Shown here one piece after another: positions 33,292 to 34,946 of a stretch of DNA of 34,946 bases. Both the position numbers and the translations under genes were made by a program. The stretch is from assembly GCA_025456425.1 (NCBI GenBank), contig JALOKP010000018.1, positions 1 to 34,946 of the forward strand. The letters are read 5' to 3'. Every line of letters begins with the position of its first letter. The first letter of the stretch is position 1. The notes beneath the pieces are model-generated. The model was given only the letters and a program-made list of their open reading frames with translations. It was not told the origin of the DNA and ran no database searches. Source of the stretch: Acidobacteriota bacterium. Its GTDB lineage: Bacteria > Acidobacteriota > Polarisedimenticolia > J045.

Positions 33292-33696
33292 ATGAACGGC
33301 CCCGATCGCAGCTCACCGGGGGGCGCGGCCCGGCCCGGCGAACGCAGCGCGCGCGGTCGGGTCGCCGAGGAAATGGCGGCGCGCTATCTCGCCGCGAGCG
33401 GCCTGGTCATCCTCGAGCGCAACGTCCGCCTGCCCGGGGGAGAACTCGACCTGGTGGCGTGCGAAGGGGGGGTCGTCGTCTTCGTCGAGGTCCGCTCGCG
33501 CCGGCGCGGCAGCCGCTTCTCGCCCGAGGCGACGGTCGACCGGGCCAAGCGGGCCCGCCTGGCGCGCGCCGCCGACGCCTGGCTGTCGCGGCGCGGCCTG
33601 CCGCTCGCCCGCTGCCGCTTCGACGTCGTGGCGGTGATCGCTTCGCGCGCCGGATACAGGCTGCGTCACCACCGCGGAGCGTTCGTGGACGGCTAG
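33292..33696 (+). CDS. yraN: YraN / UPF0102 family protein (restriction-endonuclease-like fold)
   Basis: A 134-residue member of the UPF0102 family, widespread small proteins with a predicted Holliday-junction-resolvase-like nuclease fold and no firmly known role. The start is ATG 33292 with GGAGGTG at about 33281-33287; an upstream in-frame GTG at 33250 is less likely. The N-terminal half shows ARGRVAEEMAARYLAASGL, followed by the predicted active-site residues GGELDLVA (E51, D53) and VVFVEVRSR (E66, with Arg in place of the usual Lys at 68). The central and C-terminal portions (KRARLARAADAWL, RFDVVAV) fit the family. It follows cysS by about 85 bases and is convergent with the methyltransferase gene, sharing the CTAG at 33693-33696 as both stop codons. 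Confidence 0.94.
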   Translation: MNGPDRSSPGGAARPGERSARGRVAEEMAARYLAASGLVILERNVRLPGGELDLVACEGGVVVFVEVRSRRRGSRFSPEATVDRAKRARLARAADAWLSRRGLPLARCRFDVVAVIASRAGYRLRHHRGAFVDG

Positions 33697-34292
33697 GCGG
33701 AATGGCCGTCCGGCGGCGGCCGGGTCGCGACCAGCAGCAGGTGGAACGGGGCGCGCTCGACGCGCGTGACGAGCCCCGCGGCGGCGAAGAGCGCCGCCAA
33801 CTCCCGCCCCGGCAGGATCAGGCTGTCCATCCCCGCCCAGCGCTCGAAGCGCGCGACCCACCTTCCGGCGAAGCGCCCGGGGTCCGGCTCGAACAGTACG
33901 GCCCGCCCGCCCGGACGCAGGACGCGTGCGATCTCGCGGGCGATCGCCGGCAGGTCCTCCATGTGGTGAAAGGCGTCGACGACCGCGACCCGGTCGAGCG
34001 TCGCATCGGCCAGCGGCAGCCGCTCCGCTCGCGCCCGCAGCGACGGCAGCCCCTTGCCCGCCGCCCGGGCCAGCATCCCGGTCGAGGCGTCGGCGACGGC
34101 GGCCCGCGCGCCGCGCGCCTCGGCGAGCGCGGCGAGGCGTCCCGTCCCGCCCCCGAGGTCGAGCAGCAGCCGTCCCGCCAGCGGTTCGAGCGCTTCGAGC
34201 GCCCGGGAAAGGCCATAACCGCGTGCGAAAAGATCGTAAGCCGGGGCGAGGAAGTCGAAGATGCCGTTCCTGGGACGCCGCACGGAGGTCAT
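33693..34292 (-). CDS. Class I SAM-dependent methyltransferase (UbiE/Methyltransf_11-like)
   Basis: A 199-residue methyltransferase. The chosen start is ATG 34292-34290, giving MTSVRRPRNGIFDFLAPAYD, the usual opening of UbiE-like enzymes. In-frame ATGs at 34349 and 34415 would precede the likely promoter. Motif I is LLLDLGGGTGRLA (42-54), which binds SAM. The acidic residue after beta-2 is in VADAS (67-70). Motif II/III are RLPLADATLDRVAVVDAFHHMED (split about 91-113) and VLRPGGRAVLFEPDPG (124-139). A C-terminal segment with ERWAGMDSLILPGREL fits small-molecule methyltransferases such as those for quinones, but the substrate cannot be stated. No operon partner: it is convergent with yraN and divergent from the HD-like gene. 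Confidence 0.9.
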   Translation of the reverse strand: MTSVRRPRNGIFDFLAPAYDLFARGYGLSRALEALEPLAGRLLLDLGGGTGRLAALAEARGARAAVADASTGMLARAAGKGLPSLRARAERLPLADATLDRVAVVDAFHHMEDLPAIAREIARVLRPGGRAVLFEPDPGRFAGRWVARFERWAGMDSLILPGRELAALFAAAGLVTRVERAPFHLLLVATRPPPDGHSA

Positions 34293-34337
34293 TCTAGCGG
34301 GCCCGAATCGTCCAAGCAGCGGGGCGGGCGCCGAATG

Positions 34338-34365
34338 ATAATCGCCCATCGAGCCGAACCGCCAA
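34338..34365 (-). promoter_or_regulatory. Possible promoter for the methyltransferase gene
   Basis: On the minus strand TTGGCG (34365-34360) and GATTAT (34343-34338) are 16 bases apart, each matching four of six consensus positions. The implied transcript start near 34330 supports the ATG at 34292 over upstream ATGs. Weak on its own. Confidence 0.3.
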
Positions 34366-34393
34366 ACGATCAATGGGCCCTTCCCTGCATTAA

Positions 34394-34402
34394 TGCTATT
34401 CT
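34394..34402 (+). promoter_or_regulatory. Possible extended -10 for the HD-like gene
   Basis: TGCTATTCT (extended -10 with hexamer TATTCT at 34397-34402) lies about 29 bases before the ATG at 34431 in an AT-richer patch of the divergent gap. No -35 match, which extended -10 promoters do not strictly need. Confidence 0.35.
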
Positions 34403-34430
34403 CTCCGGCACCCATTCAATGGAGCCCGCC

Positions 34431-34946
34431 ATGCGCGACGCCGTGCTCAAGCTCTGGCCCGAGATTGATTGGATCGAGAGCCCCACGCTCCGCGAGCAGG
34501 TCCTCGCGACCTGGGTCCGCGCGTTGGAACGCAGCCCGCTGGCCCCCTCGGACCTCGAGGAGATCCCCTTCACGCTGCTCGTGCCGAACTGCCCCGTGAC
34601 CTTCATGGAGCACAAGCGCTGCGTCGTGCACATCGCCCGCCGCGCGGCCGAGTCGATGCGGGAGTTCCTGGGCGGCTCGCTGCCGATCGACATGGACACG
34701 GTGATCGCCGGCGCGATCCTGGCCGACGTCGGCAAGCTGCTCGAGTACGAGAAGGTCGACGGAAAGGCCCGCCAGAGCCCGCGCGGCGAGCTGCTGCGCC
34801 ACCCCTTCACCGGCGTCGCGCTGGCGATGGAGTGCGGTGTTCCCGACGCGGTCTGCCACGTGATCGCCGCGCACGCCGGGGAAGGGAACATGGTCAAGCG
34901 CACGACCGAGGCCTTCATCGTCCACCACGCCGACTTCATGAGCTTC
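34431..34946 (+). CDS. HD-domain-like phosphohydrolase family protein, partial (runs off window)
   Basis: The first 172 residues of a protein that continues past the right edge. The start is ATG 34431, with GGAG at 34421-34424; an in-frame ATG at 34419 is an alternative. The pattern resembles metal-dependent HD phosphohydrolases: an early His in CVVHIARRA (H67), the HD position in AGAILADVGKLLEYE (residues 98-99), RHPFTGVALA (H124), VIAAHAGEG (H148) and VHHADFM (H165, H166, D167). The usual His-Asp pair is Ala-Asp here, so one metal ligand of the canonical motif is missing while the others remain. It could be an altered-metal enzyme or a non-catalytic regulator. It shows no signal peptide or membrane helix in the visible part, so it is probably cytoplasmic. 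Substrate unknown. Confidence 0.82.
   Translation, partial: MRDAVLKLWPEIDWIESPTLREQVLATWVRALERSPLAPSDLEEIPFTLLVPNCPVTFMEHKRCVVHIARRAAESMREFLGGSLPIDMDTVIAGAILADVGKLLEYEKVDGKARQSPRGELLRHPFTGVALAMECGVPDAVCHVIAAHAGEGNMVKRTTEAFIVHHADFMSF

Overview
High-GC bacterial chromosome fragment with dense, mostly same-strand gene blocks, frequent GTG starts and GTGA start/stop overlaps. Gram-negative envelope genes dominate: a FadL-type porin, a TonB-dependent receptor with an N-terminal carboxypeptidase-regulatory-like domain, other proteins with that domain, and DUF3857/transglutaminase proteins. This mix is typical of Acidobacteriota (perhaps Thermoanaerobaculia-like), but that assignment is an inference from gene content. 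I saw no tRNA, rRNA, CRISPR array, insertion sequence or phage gene.

Layout. (1) 1-1526, minus: aconitase acnA. It runs off the left edge and is frameshifted by what looks like a 13-base deletion in a conserved motif. (2) 1710-2996, plus: FadL/OmpP1-like outer-membrane protein, divergent from acnA. (3) 2998-21832, minus: a long envelope block. In transcription order it holds a secreted protein of unknown function, gatC, gatA, a LysM-type N-acetylmuramoyl-L-alanine amidase, two tandem DUF3857/transglutaminase-like giants (the second lacking the catalytic Cys and His), a secreted protein with about nine carboxypeptidase-regulatory-like repeats, a four-helix membrane protein and an MscS-family channel. 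Hairpins mark likely transcript ends after the amidase, after the second DUF3857 gene and after the repeat protein. (4) 21995-28189, plus: a putative outer-membrane beta-barrel protein, a PDZ-multi-TM-GAF-PAS histidine kinase and an NtrC-type sigma-54 activator, tightly spaced as one operon. (5) 28608-31736, plus: TonB-dependent receptor with its own sigma-70-like promoter, a structured leader and a strong terminator. (6) 31813-33696, plus: cysS and a YraN/UPF0102 gene. (7) 33693-34292, minus: SAM methyltransferase, sharing a CTAG stop with yraN. (8) 34431 to the right edge, plus: partial HD-domain-like protein.

The most interesting unit is block 4. The kinase has a PDZ domain that should lie in the periplasm, next to a gene for an outer-membrane protein ending in Phe and upstream of a second such protein. 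This suggests a candidate envelope-stress or outer-membrane-assembly sensing system feeding a sigma-54 activator. Second is the secreted protein at 20912-21832, whose signal-peptide codons contain a nine-base T run ahead of the gatCA operon. Third are the tandem active and inactive transglutaminase-like paralogs.
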